Positions 34,323 to 46,219 of a DNA stretch of 64,000 bases are shown one piece after another. The notes beneath the pieces were generated by a model, which was given only the letters and a program-made list of their open reading frames with translations, did not search any database and was not told the DNA's origin. Made by a program: the position numbers and the translations under genes. The stretch covers positions 1,984,001 through 2,048,000 of the forward strand of contig JAINVK010001445.1 in NCBI GenBank assembly GCA_030068075.1. Reading direction: 5' to 3'. How positions within the stretch are numbered: position 1 is the first letter of the stretch; each line of letters starts with the position of its first letter. This DNA comes from Paguma larvata. Its lineage: Eukaryota > Chordata > Mammalia > Carnivora > Viverridae.

Positions 34323-37300
34323 TTAGTTTTCAATTTTTCTTACATTTTTGGTTGTTTCCCTTTTTTCTCTATTCTATAGCTTCTTTCAACAAGCAGACCA
34401 AAGACACGTAGGATCTAACTTCCTTTATTTGATTGTTGTTTTGTGTTTAAGATTAGTTTTTATTCTTTATTTTACTGACTTTTTTCCCTCCAACATGACC
34501 AACTGAAGTAATTCGCCCCAAGAAAAGAACAGAAAGAAATGGCAACCATGGGCCTCGTCAACAAAGATATTAGATATCCAAACTAGAAGTTCGAACCACA
34601 AGAATAACACGAGCTGTGACTGAAAAATGCCTAGAGTCTCTTCCTCCGGAGCAAACAAAATCTAGTCAGAATGATTTAAAATGTTCTACCTTAGATGCAA
34701 ACTCAAATGGATACCAAGACGGGAAGGATGCACAAATTAGAGCTGAAAATCAGAGATTGAGAAGGTAAGATTATGGAGAATAAAGAAGCAGAAAAGAAGA
34801 GGGAAAGAAAGGCAAAAGATTAGAAGACTTAAAGAACTCAGTGACTTCTTAAAAAGGGATAGCTTTGATAGCTTTGGAAACCTAGAAGTCCCAGAAGATG
34901 AAGATGGATACAAAGGGGCAGAGGATTCTTTGAGTCAAGTATATGGGACAACTATCCTAATCTGGAGAGGGACACAGACATCAAAATCCAAGAGAAACAG
35001 AAAACTCCCATTAGATTCAGCAAAAGTCGAACATGACCAACGTCTATCAGAGTCAAATTCAGAAAATACGCAGACAAGGAAGGTATTATGAAAACACCAA
35101 AGGGAGAAAAAATCTTTAAACGATAAGGGAAGACAGATCAGGTTTGCAGCAGACCTATCCGTTGAAACTTGGCAGGCCAGCAAAGAGTGGCGGGATATCG
35201 TCAACATGCCGAATCAGAAAAATATGCAGCCAATAATTCTTTGTCCAATAAGGCTGTCATTCAAAAGAGAAGGAGAGAGAAAGAGTTTCCCAGATAAACA
35301 AAACTAAAGGAGTTTGTGACCCTATGAGGGGGTACCCTCTGAATGGACAAAAGACAAAACAAAACAAAAAAGACCAAAAGCAACAATGACTAGAAAGGAC
35401 CAGAGAACATCACCAGACACATCAACTCTACAGGCAACACAATGAGGCTAAATTCCTATCTTTCAGTACTCACTCTAAATTTCAATGGACTAAACAACTC
35501 TTATCAAAAGATATAGGCTATCAGAAAGGATAAGAAAACAATACCCATCTACATGCTGCTTACAAGAGTCTCATTTTAGACCTAAAGACGCCTGCAGATC
35601 GAAAGTGAGGGGACGGAAAATCATCTATCAAACCCATGGTCAACAACAACGATAACAACAACAACACTAAAACTGATTTAGCCATCTATGTATCAGACAA
35701 CCTAGATTATGAACTAGACTGTAACAGGAGATGAAGAAGGCCATTGTATTATAATGAATGTGTCTCTCCACCAAGAAGATCTAACAATTGTAAATATTTA
35801 GGCCTGCAACATGGGAGGACCCAAATATAGAAGTCGATTAATCGCAAACAGAAAGAAACTCATTGATAAGAATCCCATAATAGTAGGGGACTTCAACACT
35901 CCACGTACAGCAATGGACAGATCGTCGAGCAGAAAATGAGGAAGGAAACCATGGCTCTGAATGACACACTGGACCCAATGGACCTAACAGATATATTCGG
36001 AAGGTGTCATCCGAAATCAGCAGAATATGCATCCTTCTCTAGGGCACACTGAACCTTCTCCCGAATAGATAACATACTGGGTCACAAATGAACCCTCAAC
36101 AAGTACAAAGCAATCGAGATCATGCATTGAATGTTTTCAAGCCACACGCTCTGAAACTGATAATCAACTACAAGAAACAATTGGGAAAGACCATGGACCC
36201 TTGAAGAGTCAAGAACATCCTACTAAAGAATGAATGGGTTAACCAAGAAATTCAAGAGGTAATTAAAATTACATGGAAGCCAACGAAAATGAAAACACGA
36301 CAACCTTAAACATCAGGGATATAGAAAAGCAGCCATAAAAGGGAAGTATAGAGCAAACCAGGCATTCCTAAGAAGGAAGAAACATCTCAGATGCACAACC
36401 TAACCTTACACCTAAAAGAGATGGAAAAGGAACGGCAAAAAGGCAAAACCCCATCACAAGAAGGGAGATAAGAACATTAGAGCAGAAATCAGTGATATCA
36501 AAACAAACAAACAAACAAACACAGTAGAACAGATCAATGAAAGCAGGAGCTGGTTCTTTGAAACAACTAACAAAATTGATAAGCCCCTAGCCAGACGCAT
36601 CTTAAAGCAAAAGGGAATGACTCAAAGGAATAATATCTCGAATGAAAGAGGAGAGATCATAACCAACACAGCAGAAATACAAACACTAATAATAGAATAC
36701 TATGAGCAATTATATGCCAACCACTGTGGCGATCTGGAAGAAATGGACACATTTCTAGAAACATATTAACGATCAAAACTGCAACAGGAAGCATTGGAAA
36801 ATTAGAACAGACCATAAGCAGTAGGGAAATTGAATCAGTAATCCAACATCTCCTAACAGACAAGAGGCCAGGGCCGAATGGACTACCAGGGGGATTCTTC
36901 GAAATGCTTAAGGAAGAGTTAATACTCATTCTTGTGAAGCTGTTCCAAATTATAGCAATGGAAGGAATACCTCCAAACTCACTGTATGAGATGAGCATGA
37001 ACTTGATTCCAAAGTGAGATAAAGATCCCACTCAAAAGGAGAACAACACACCAACTGCCATGATGAACATGGATGCAAACATTCTCAGCAAGATACTAGC
37101 AAACCGGATCCAACAATACATGAAAAGAATTGTTGACCACGACCAAGTGGGGTTAATTCATGGGATGCAGGGCAGGTTCAATATCTACAATCAATCAACC
37201 TAATACCTAACATGAACAAAAGAAAGGATAACAACCACATGATCCTCTCTATAGATGCTGAAAAATCATTTCACAAAACACAGCACCACGTTTTTTATAA

Positions 37301-38100
37301 AAACCTTCAAGAAAGTATGGATAGAAGGATCATACGTCAAGATCATAAAGGCCGTCTACAAAACATCCGCCATTAATCTCATCCTCAATAGGGAACACCT
37401 GAGCGCTCTCCCCCTAATTTCACGAACGGGGTAAGGCTATCCACTCTCAAAACTGTTCACCAAAACAGTGTTAGAAATTCTAGCCTCAGAATCAGACGGT
37501 ACAAAGAAATAAAAGGCATCCAAATCAGCAAGGAGGAAATCAAGCTATCACTCTTTGCAGATGACATGATGCTCTATGTGGAAAACCCTAAAGACTCCAC
37601 CAGGAAAATGCTAGAATTGATACGGGAATTCAGCAAAGTTGTGCGATTCAAATCAATGTACAGGAGTTGGTTGTATTTCGATACAATCCAAATGAAGCTT
37701 CAGAAAGAGAAATTAAGCAATCGATCCCATTAGCATTAACAATTGCACCACAAGCCCTTAAACACCTACGCATAATCCTAACCAAAGAGGTGAAAACATC
37801 TATACACTTGCAACTCCAGAAATTTATGAAAGAAATGGAAGAAGACACAAAAACATGGACAACGTTCCATGCTCATGGATTGGAAGAACAAATACTGCTC
37901 AAGTGTTGATACTACCCAAAGAAATCTACGGTATTCAACGATATCTCTGTCAAAATAACACATGAATTCTTCACTGAGCTAGAAATGTCAAATCTAAAAT
38001 TGTATGCATCTACAAAAGTCGCCAAAGAGTCAAGGCAATCCTGAAAAAGGAAACCAGAGCTGGGGGTATCACAATTTGGCCTTTCAAGCTGTGATCATAC

Positions 38101-38421
38101 TAGAGGCTGGGATTAGGGGGCAGGCCTGGGAGGTGTTGGTACCACTCACAGAATGACCATGCCCGATGTTGGAACCATTTCCAGTGCAGGAGACGCTGAC
38201 ACTCTGGCCCAGGGTTCCAGACACTGAAGGTGGCTGAGTCAGTACAGACTAGGCACAGGACTCTGGAAGGCAGAGAGACACAGAGAGGGCTATGCTGAGT
38301 TCTGGAGACAACAGGAGGAAGCAGGTTCCAAGTGTCCTTTTTCAGGATACTTTCCCCCGTCCCTGAATCCAGTTCCTGGTGCCGTGATCAAGGAGGGTGA
38401 GGAGGAGCGCAGACAGGTTAG
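38101..38421 (-). pseudogene. Truncated IGLV pseudogene, subgroup 1-like
   Basis: On the minus strand the leader remnant is ~38421-38376. It resembles a V leader (ALLLTLL...H) but the ATG is lost and the donor GT reads GA. The intron ends TTCCAG and the V exon starts at 38262. FR1 begins with TAG in place of the first Gln codon, then SVLTQPPSVSGTLGQSVSVS, with CTGNGSNIGHGHSV in CDR1. A 1-nt frameshift follows, then FR2 WYQHLPGLPP. This matches the subgroup 1 pattern (SSNIGAGY-like CDR1). Everything from CDR2 onward is missing; at ~38101 sequence changes to L1. The gene was cut by the L1 junction, or both share a deletion breakpoint. It has no RSS and is dead. Confidence 0.88.
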
Positions 38422-38503
38422 AGTGGACACGGTCACTGAATCTGCCTTCTCTGTCCCCTAATTTCTCCCCCTCTTCTATCTCTGAGAGAGGGAGGGCCTG
38501 TCT

Positions 38504-38511
38504 ATGCAAAT
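38504..38511 (-). promoter_or_regulatory. Ig promoter octamer (ATTTGCAT, minus)
   Basis: ATGCAAAT on the + strand, about 85 bp upstream of the leader remnant, in the orientation expected for the truncated IGLV pseudogene. Confidence 0.8.
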
Positions 38512-39881
38512 GACACCTCAGCCCTTTGACTCCTCACTGGCCCTGGGTCAGTTCCTTCTGCTTGAGGACTTAAGGTGGGGCTAGGCAGGGGAGAGGCTCT
38601 TGGGGCCAGGGAGTGGGGACGTCACAGCAGTGAGGCCTGAAAAGGGCACAGGCAGTGCCAAGTGGCAGGCCCCTGCTCCGAGCAACCCTAACCCTCAGCA
38701 GTGGGCCCTGACCGTCCCCTGGTGTCCAGAAACAGACATAGTTTCGTGGGATATGGTGACAGAGCAGCAATTCCAAAACACCTCCTGACTCCCCACTGCT
38801 CTGTCCATGGTCTCTGCCTTAGAGCCAGGCAAGTATCTCCTTATGTCGCCTTAGGGAAGACTACATGCTTTTCAGGGTGAGACTTTGCACCAGAAAAAGA
38901 AATCTCTGCCATAGATTTCTTCCTGGTATAAGCAGACAGTTGAGGGGAGCTGGAGAGCAGTTCCCGAATTTTCTGGTTTTAATTGTTTTGACTTCAAAAT
39001 GGTGTCCAGGGCAGAGTGACCTATTTTGGGGTGTCGTGGACTTGGCCCCTTCCAGAAGAGGACCACAGGCCAGGGCTGCAGTGTTCTCAGAGTTGTTCTC
39101 CTGAAGGCCCAGATTGGGACACAGCTCCCCTACGAATCGGTGACCTTCCTTCAATGCCCTTGTCCAACGAGCTACTTCATTGGAGGGTCCCTAAGCCTGA
39201 GTGTCCATAGCCTCACCAACATCAAGGCATGAGTCTCGGATCTCTGAAGAATGAAAAGAGACACTTCTCCTACAGGACCTGCCACAGGAGGGGAGGGAGC
39301 CAGACGCTGGGTGTCCCAGGGAACACAGAGAAGTCACCCACAGACACATCTCACTTTGTAGAGGGCTCTATTCGTTCAGTGTCCTTGGTGTCACAGACAC
39401 CAGCTTCCTGTGAGCCTCACGAGGGAAGAAGTAGTTCTCAGAAACACACTGGGATCATCAGGTGCAGGGGGAAAGTGACCTACTTTTGGAAGTGGTCCCT
39501 GGGAGGTGTGTGTGGGCCATGCTGGACCCAGAGACCAACCATGAGCTATCAGTCCACTGTCATCTCTGAATCAGGCCTAGACCCCTGTCTGCCACAGGTC
39601 TCTCTTGCTTGAAACACGTTTCCAAAGAGATGAAAACTTGTGTACAGATGGTGATTTGAAATGACACACCTCACCTGGAGACAAAAGATGTTCCACGTGC
39701 TGGGGAGAGAAGATTCCATGTGACCGAGGCATGGGATCTCTGACCGCAGCTGACTTCTGCGTCTACCAGGAGGGAAAGCAGAAGCACAGGGGCATGGGAT
39801 GGCTATCATTTGTTCCAGGTGAACAGCCTCAAAGCAACTTAAAGAAAGCATGAGTAATAGCTAAGAATATGTTATTTGAAA
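38512..39881. other. Unassigned intergenic sequence
   Basis: No further V gene, exon or repeat family recognised; probably 5' flank of V units. Confidence 0.4.
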
Positions 39882-40102
39882 CAGTGGATCTCAAACTGGT
39901 GTTATTTTGTCCCCCACCCAGGTTACTTGGGAATTCTTGGCAGCATTGTGTGTGTCATGACTGGGAGACAGGGGTGCTTCTGGCAGCTGATGTGTGGAGC
40001 CCAAAGGATGCTTCTCACGAACTTCCATGCACAGAACAGCCCCCAAATCGAGGAATGAGCCTTGGGTGCTCTTGTCAGAAGGGCTAAAGATCAGAAACCC
40101 TG
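39882..40102 (+). mobile_element. MER20 (hAT-Charlie DNA transposon)
   Basis: The element starts CAGTGGATCTCAAACTGG and ends AGATCAGAAACCCTG, with the internal 'gcacagaacagcccccaa'. This follows the MER20 consensus along its full ~220 bp. Eight-base flanks ATTTGAAA (39874-39881) and ATGTGAAC (40103-40110) match at six of eight positions, as expected for an old hAT target duplication. Confidence 0.88.
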
Positions 40103-40334
40103 ATGTGAACAAAATCACCTGCATGAAGTGTTCGCAAAGGGATGGAAGAACTCATCCATGAATGCCTGGTAGAGAAATTTGTATAGAGACACAGACTAAA
40201 ACACGTACAATCTAAGGCAAACCTTCCAGCAGGAGACGGGAATAAAGAACCCTCCATGGTGGGGAAAGACCGAGAACAGACCTAGGACTGAAGAATCTAG
40301 AGAAGTTTGGTCTTCCTTCGCCATGAGTCTGAAT
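40103..40334. other. Short spacer downstream of IGLV pseudogene
   Basis: No feature recognised apart from the degenerate RSS noted with the pseudogene. Confidence 0.4.
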
Positions 40335-40815
40335 CATTGTGCTCACAGCTGTCAGAGAGAGTGACAGTACTAATCGGCCACATCCTCAGCCTGCAGCCCA
40401 GAGGTGGTCAGTTGGCGGCATTGGAGGAGCAACTGATGGAGCCAGAGAGCTGACTGGGAACCCCAGACGGTCTCTGGCTGTCATAGTAGATCGCATTGGT
40501 GGGGGTCCTACCCAGGTGCTGCTGGTAGCAGTACACATATCTGTCTCCAAAACTGCCATTCACGTGAGGGCAAGAGAAGGTGGCCGTCTGCCCCAGTGAT
40601 CCTGACGAGAGCGAGCCTGTGTCAGCACAGCCTGAGCCCAAGACTCCACAAGGAGGGAGTGACATGGAGAGCAGTGAGGAAAGGCAGATTCTGTTCCCAG
40701 GGATGAGAGATAGGTCCTCCTCTCAGGTGACAATATGTGCCCCCCACCCAATTCCCTGTAGGCAGACACGTGTGCAGTGAGTGAAGACAATGAGGAGCAG
40801 CAGAGCCCAGACCAT
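40335..40815 (-). pseudogene. IGLV pseudogene, subgroup 6-like
   Basis: L-PART1 is 40815-40770 (46 nt; MVWALLLLIVFTHCT, open) with a GT donor. The V-exon acceptor AG is destroyed (GG). The V region starts at 40634 with QAVLTQ. A 1-nt deletion follows, then SGSLGQTATFSC and CDR1 NGSFGDRYV. The conserved Trp is Cys (YCYQQH). FR2-CDR2 reads TPTNAIYYDSQRPSGVPSQL, then SGSISCSSNAAN. The GSI..SSN.A signature is typical of subgroup 6. A second 1-nt deletion precedes LTTSGLQAEDVAD, and TAG (40370-40372) replaces a Tyr just before the intact second Cys (40364-40366). The heptamer is CACAATG (40335-40341, one mismatch), with only a weak nonamer at 23 bp. Dead as a coding V. Confidence 0.9.
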
Positions 40816-40915
40816 GGTGGAAACACCCCTGACTCTGCTTCCTGAGAGCCACAGCCAGGTCTTATCTCATCGACCCCTATGATGTGTACACTCGATCCTT
40901 AGGGTGGGGTCTTCT

Positions 40916-40923
40916 ATGCAAAT
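40916..40923 (-). promoter_or_regulatory. Ig promoter octamer (ATTTGCAT, minus)
   Basis: A perfect octamer (ATGCAAAT on +) lies 100 bp upstream of the leader ATG at 40815, in the correct orientation. Confidence 0.85.
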
Positions 40924-41279
40924 CTTCTCCTTCACTCTATGCCTGGGCTCCATCTGAGCAAAGAGACTGAGGGAGTGGGAAGACCTTCACCCCGGGGATG
41001 GCCCAGGACCACTTGCAAGGGGCAGGGAGACAGGAGCTCCCAGCTGAGGAATTGGGGAGCACTCGCGCCCTCTGGTGGATTCGGTAGACATGTGCACTCA
41101 GGGTAGGAGCTGGTGTCCAGGCCCTTGCCCCCTTTCCCCACTGCTTACAGTTCCAGCCTCTTGAAGATGGCTTTTGTCATTTAGAAATGCACATAGAAAT
41201 TTCTCTGTCTCATGTTGTGGACGGTTACCACCTGAACTGAATCAGGGTCCTTGGATGGATCTCAGAGCTTCTTTTTACC

Positions 41280-41650
41280 CACTCACCCACCGGAGGACAT
41301 GTTTTACTTTAAAACATTTTAGGCCGTCATGTAGACATCTTTAATAAACATGTCATTTATATTCTTGTGTGGACACAAGGAACTCATTTAGGGCAGTACC
41401 TAAGAGTGTGAATTCCGTACTGTGTTGTAGAAGAGTTTGTTCATCTGTGTAAGAAACTGCCCAGAGATGTTCCAAAGTGGCTGGGGCATTTTGCATTCCC
41501 AGTAGCAATGTATGACAGCTCCTCCTGCCCCACATCCAGGGCAGCATTTAATGGTGTCGCTATGTTCAATTTTAGCCATGCTGCTGCAACTCCACTCGTA
41601 TCTTATTGCTCAATTTGTAACAGTCCCATGCCAGATTATGTTGGACGTAG
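41280..41650 (-). mobile_element. Old L1 3' fragment, minus
   Basis: 'ttccaaagtggctggggcattttgcattcccagtagcaatgtatgac' is the reverse complement of old L1 3' coding sequence. Flanks are diverged. Confidence 0.7.
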
Positions 41651-42049
41651 TTCACATGTGTAATAGTCATTGGAGTACCTTCTTTGGAGTTTGGGAGTTC
41701 AGCAAAGCTCTAATCTCAGAAGCAAGAGAGAGTTTCAGTATCTCAAAGATTTCAGAGCTCAAGAATTGTTAAAAATCCCCAGATGGTACAAGGTACCTGA
41801 GGGTTTTTTTAGAGGGTCATCTGGTTCTCCCACGCAGCGAATTCTGCACGAGGACCCTTTCAGTCATTGCCACCGCTAGCAAATGTGGGGCCATTTTCCT
41901 TCTGGAAACAAAGAATTTATTTTTGGATTAGAGGACCAGTGTATTCCCAAGGAGATATATTCATTGACCTTATAAACATACCCAGAGTTCAGAAATTGAT
42001 ACCCTCTGGTTATGGTAGGACAAGTAATGGCAAAAGGATCTCCTTGTGT
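41651..42049. other. Unassigned sequence next to satellite
   Basis: No feature recognised. Confidence 0.4.
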
Positions 42050-44995
42050 AGGCACAAGTGTCTCGTGGAAACGTCATGATGAACATCAGGATTTCCCGCT
42101 CATCGATTTTGCACCAGGGAAGGGCTCCAGTCAGTTCTTTCCTCACACCTGCATGGTGGATCATGCAGCCAGCCAGAGGCATAGCTAGGGTTAGGTTTCG
42201 GCTCCTGGAGGTGGCAAGGGGCGAACCGCCAGTACCGCCGTGATCTCCGTGGCAGGGTGAGTTGAGGGCACATGTGAGGGTATGGGTCATGCTTAGGCTT
42301 TGGGTCCAGGGGTTGGCTGATATTGTGGGACAGGCTTACGCTTAAGCTCTGGATCCTTTTCTGGAGCTGTATCCCGGACATGAAAACGTCCTGATGAACT
42401 TGCACCTTCCTCTCTGACAATTCTGGTGGGGTCATGGTCCTCAAGTCCATTCTTTCCTCAGAGCTAGACCCGGGGACCCTAAGACCAGAGCCAAGGCTAG
42501 GATTAAGGTGGGTCCTGGGCAGAGACACAGTCCGAAGCAACCATGGGCCAGTGGTTCCCAGGAGGCCTGAGTTGAGGGTGAGGGTCAGGATGTGGGTCAG
42601 GCTGAGGGTTGGTGATCGGGGGCTGGCCGAGTGTGAGGCAGGGTAGTAGGACTGCTTTGACGATTCCCTTCTGTAGCCCCACCTTTTCCATGGAGACAGC
42701 ATGGGGAACCTCTTGGTTTCTAATGAATCAATCTGGGTTGGGCATGGGCCTCGATTCTGCTCTTTGCAATGACCTAGTCGTAAGACCCCTGAGGGCAACA
42801 ACCACATTTAGGGTTTAGAGTAAGCCACGGGAGGACACAGCCTCTGAATCAACAGCCATGTAGTGATCTACGCAGAGGGCTGAGTTGAGGGGGGTGGTGT
42901 TAGTATAGTGGTGGAGCTTTTCATTTGCCTCTGGGACCTGGCCAATAGTCTCAGCGATGCTGAGGTTTGGGCTCATGATCCACTTCTACAGACCCATCCC
43001 GACCTTGTACATATCTTCCTCCCTGAAGAAATCTCAGGTGGCCATGGGCACCAGTTCTGTTCCTAGCCTCCAGCTGGTGTGTGGAGCCCCAGAGGCCAGA
43101 TCCATGGCTAGGGTTCAGTGTAGGACCTGGGAGGGGGCAGGGGATGAACCAACAGCAGTGCAGGGCTCTCTCCCAAGGGCCCAGTGGAAGGCGCTTAATA
43201 GAGTACGGGTGAGGTTTAGGGTCTGGCTTCAAGGGCCGGCTAACTCCGTGGGCCAGGTGGAGGCTTTGGCTCAGGATCCCCCTCCGTTGGCACAAGCCTC
43301 TCGCAGAAATGTCATGGTGAACACCAGGCTTTCATGCGGAGCAATTCCGTGCCAGTCAAGGGCCAAAGTCACTTCTGAACTCACATCGGCTTGGTGGACC
43401 CTCTTAAAGCCAGAGCCATGGCTGGGGTTCGAGTTCAGTTCCTGGAGGTGGCAACCTGGGAGAACTGCCAGTACTGCATTGATCTCCACGTTGGGGTGAG
43501 TTGACGCCGATGTGAGGGTGCGGGTCGGGCTTAGGGTTTGGGTTCAGGGATTGGTTGATCATGTGGGACAGGCTTATGCTTTAGCTGTGGATCCCTTTCT
43601 GGACCTCCATCCCTGACATGAAAATGTCATGGTAATCTTTCCCTTTCTTCCCTGAAAATTGTTGTGGGGTCATGGGCCTCAATTCCACTGAGTCCTCAGA
43701 GCTAGGACCAGGGATCCCTAAGGCCAGAGCCAAGGTTATGGTTAGGGAAGGTCCTGGGTGGAGACACGGTCCAAAGCAATGGCAGGCAGTGGTTACCTAG
43801 GAGGCCCGAGTTGAGGGGAGGTTCAGGTTGCAATTCAGGTTGCAGTTCAGGCTGAGGCTCCGGGGTCGGCTGAGTGTGAGGGCAGGGTGCAGGATTGAGT
43901 TGAGAATTCCCTTTTCTTCCCCACCATTGCCATGGAAACAGCATGGAAACCTCTTGACTTCTCATGAATCACTCTGTGCTGGGCTTGGGCCCTGATTCTG
44001 TTCTTTGCAATGACCTAGTGCGTGGGACCCCTGGGGACAAGAACCATGGCTGGCATAGGATTAAGCCATGGGAGAAGACAGCTTCTGAATGAGCAGCCCT
44101 TTAGTTTCTGCACAGAGGGTTGAGTTGAGCGTGTTTGTGAGGGTTCTGTTCAGGCTTAGCCTTTGGCTTCACTGCCTGGCCGATATTCTCCGCAAGGGCG
44201 AGTTTGGGCTCTTGCAGTCCCACCCCTGCCTTCTACATATCATGACGAACTTCTGGGTTTCTCATTGAAGAAATCGCATGTGGCCATGAGCACCAGTTCT
44301 GATCCTTCCCCCAGCTGGGGCGTGCTACCCCTCCAGGCCAGATCCATTGCTAGGTTTACGTTTATGTCCTGGGAAGGGGCAGAGAATGAACCAAAGGCAG
44401 TTCGGGGCTCTCCCCCAAGGACTGAGTGGAGGGCGCTTGATAGGGCCTGGGTGAATCTTGGGGTCTTTCTTCAAGGGTCAGCTGCCTCTGTGGGTCAGGC
44501 TGAGGTTTGGGCCCAGGATCTCCTTCTGTAGGCCTAAGCCTCATGTGGAAATGTCATGGTGGAAAATCAGCCTTTCTGCCTACGTGATTCCACACCAGTC
44601 AAGGGCCCCAAGTCACTACTCTTCTCACACCTGCTTGGTGGACCCCCTGAAGACAAGAACCAATGTGAAGTTTTGGGTGCAGTTCCCGGAGGTAGCAGGG
44701 AGTGAACCGCCCATAGTGTAGTGATGTTCCTGGTGTCCTGAATTGAGAGCGCATGTGAGGGTGCACGTCAGGCTTAAGGTTTGGATTCAGAGGTGGGACT
44801 ATGGTTTGGGACAGGCTTACCCTCACCTCGGTCTATTTCTGGAGCTCCATCCCGGACATGGAACGTATGGTTATCTTCCGTGTTCCTCACTTGGGAATTT
44901 GGCACAGGTCATGGTCCTCACGTCCATTTATTCCTCACTGATCAAACAGGGGAACCCTAAGGTCAGAGCCAAGGACTTGTTAGGGTTAGGGCCAT
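42050..44995 (-). repeat. Satellite array, ~310-bp monomer, 4-monomer higher-order repeat, minus orientation
   Basis: Same satellite as 9720-14113 in reverse. Landmark positions along + are 42072, 42385, 42685, 43000, 43306, 43618, 43928, 44236, 44546 and 44858, a steady ~310-bp step. Types repeat every fourth monomer. A ('gtcatg(a/g)tgaacatcagg'-like) occurs at 42072, 43306, 44546; B ('gacatgaaaa') at 42385, 43618, 44858; C ('ccatggagacagcatgg') at 42685, 43928; D ('tacatat') at 43000, 44236. The higher-order period is therefore 1233-1243 bp. A CCATGGCTAGGGTTAG-type motif recurs once per monomer. The array is uninterrupted and spans about nine and a half monomers. Confidence 0.93.
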
Positions 44996-46019
44996 GTGAT
45001 CCCAGCTCCCTGCATTCCTCTGACCCATGGGTGTATCTGTGGCTTCTCAGGTCCCTGCCTCTGGGGAGGAAGTTGAGCTTGCAAGTGCCCCTGTTGACTT
45101 GCAACGTCATGCTTCTTCTTGAGGGTAGCCTCAGGAGGCAGAGGTGAGGTTGTCTGGCGTGCCTGCGAACCACCACACCTAGTAGTGGGCAAGGGCACAA
45201 TCCATACTTATCTTTGCAGACATGCCCCTCCTCACCCAGGCCACATGACATTTGGCCAAGATGGGGCCTGAATGCGGGGGGAGTGCAAGTGTTCACATGC
45301 TCCCCGCTCTAAGCCTGAGAGCTGGGGGGCATCCACCCAGGAGAGTGTCCCGTTGGAAGAGGGGACATGGGCAGCCTTGCTCTGTGTGACACTCAATGTA
45401 GCCAAGCAAATCCCTGTCGATTAAAGTGGGAGGAAACTTAAACTACAATTCCCAGTGAAAACTTCTACATCATCAAAGTGGAAGAAGATCAAGAAAAGTC
45501 AGCGTGCAAGTATGTGTGTAGGAACCCATTTCATCTCGTAAGGAACAACGCTACGAAATGCCTATTGTGTGAGTTTTTCAAATATTTCTTCAGACACAAG
45601 GCTAACACAATGATCTTTCAAAGGACAAAACTCTTGTCAATTCAAACTTCAAAGCAAGTATATTTAAATTTATTTTATATATTTATATTTTGAATGCATA
45701 GAGGAGTTTTGTTTAAGGAGTGATCTCACATGTTCACTAGTCAATGGTAACATGTTGATGCATTTAAAATCTCATCGTCCCACAACTCCACTGTACCACG
45801 GTCACACAAACAGCTGAACACGCTGACAGTCAGGCTGTTCTTTTTCACCTCAACAACTCACTAAAATAAATGGACAAGTTAAAGAATCTCGTGAATAGAA
45901 TTTCTGAACTTTGAAAACATTGTATAAAGATCTCCTTCTTATCTTTTAGTAAATGAGCTCTGTGTTTTTCTTTCTTTCTTTTTTCTTCATTTATTTGCTT
46001 ATTTACTTTAAATGTTCTT
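44996..46019. other. Unassigned sequence
   Basis: No gene or repeat recognised. Several short frames around 45000-45300 have no support. Confidence 0.4.
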
Positions 46020-46219
46020 GTCAATGTTTATTCTGTTCTGCGATATACAGGGAGAGAGTTTGCACAAGCAGCGGACGGGCAGAGAAACAGGGAGACACAG
46101 AATCTGAATCAGGCTCTAGTCTCTGAGCTGTCTGCAGAGCCCGCTGCGGGACTCAACCGGGAGATGATGACCTGAGCTAAGTTCACTTGTTCCACCAGCT
46201 GAGCCACCCAGGCGCCCCT
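46020..46219 (-). mobile_element. CanSINE, minus
   Basis: The + strand runs from an A/T-rich tail complement through 'gagagacagggagacacag'-like sequence to GAGCCACCCAGGCGCCCC at 46219, the reverse complement of the SINE head. Confidence 0.93.

Larger units (their letters stand above)
32495..38100 (+). mobile_element. Long decayed L1, plus, 3'-truncated
   Basis: A 5' UTR-like region runs from about 32495 (AGATAGTGGAACAGCATGAA) and is interrupted by a minus L1 tail (32886-33117). It resumes at 'cccagaaagtggaag' and runs to ~34490, including 'ctagtggaggacagagtcatta', shared with the L1 at 57723. ORF1 remains at ~34495-35330 (PNLERDTDIKIQEKQKTPIR). ORF2 runs from ~35440, with the endonuclease segment IIVGDFNTPRTAMDRSS (35875-35930), the linker NTVEQINESRSWFFETTNKI and RT-region pieces. 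Stops and frameshifts are everywhere. It ends at ~38100, after 'gctgggggtatcac', inside the C-terminal ORF2 region, directly against an IGLV fragment. Confidence 0.85.

Noticed and set aside
42050..44995. CRISPR-like or clustered array
   Set aside because: Long homologous tandem monomers without short constant repeats and unique spacers; the genome is mammalian.
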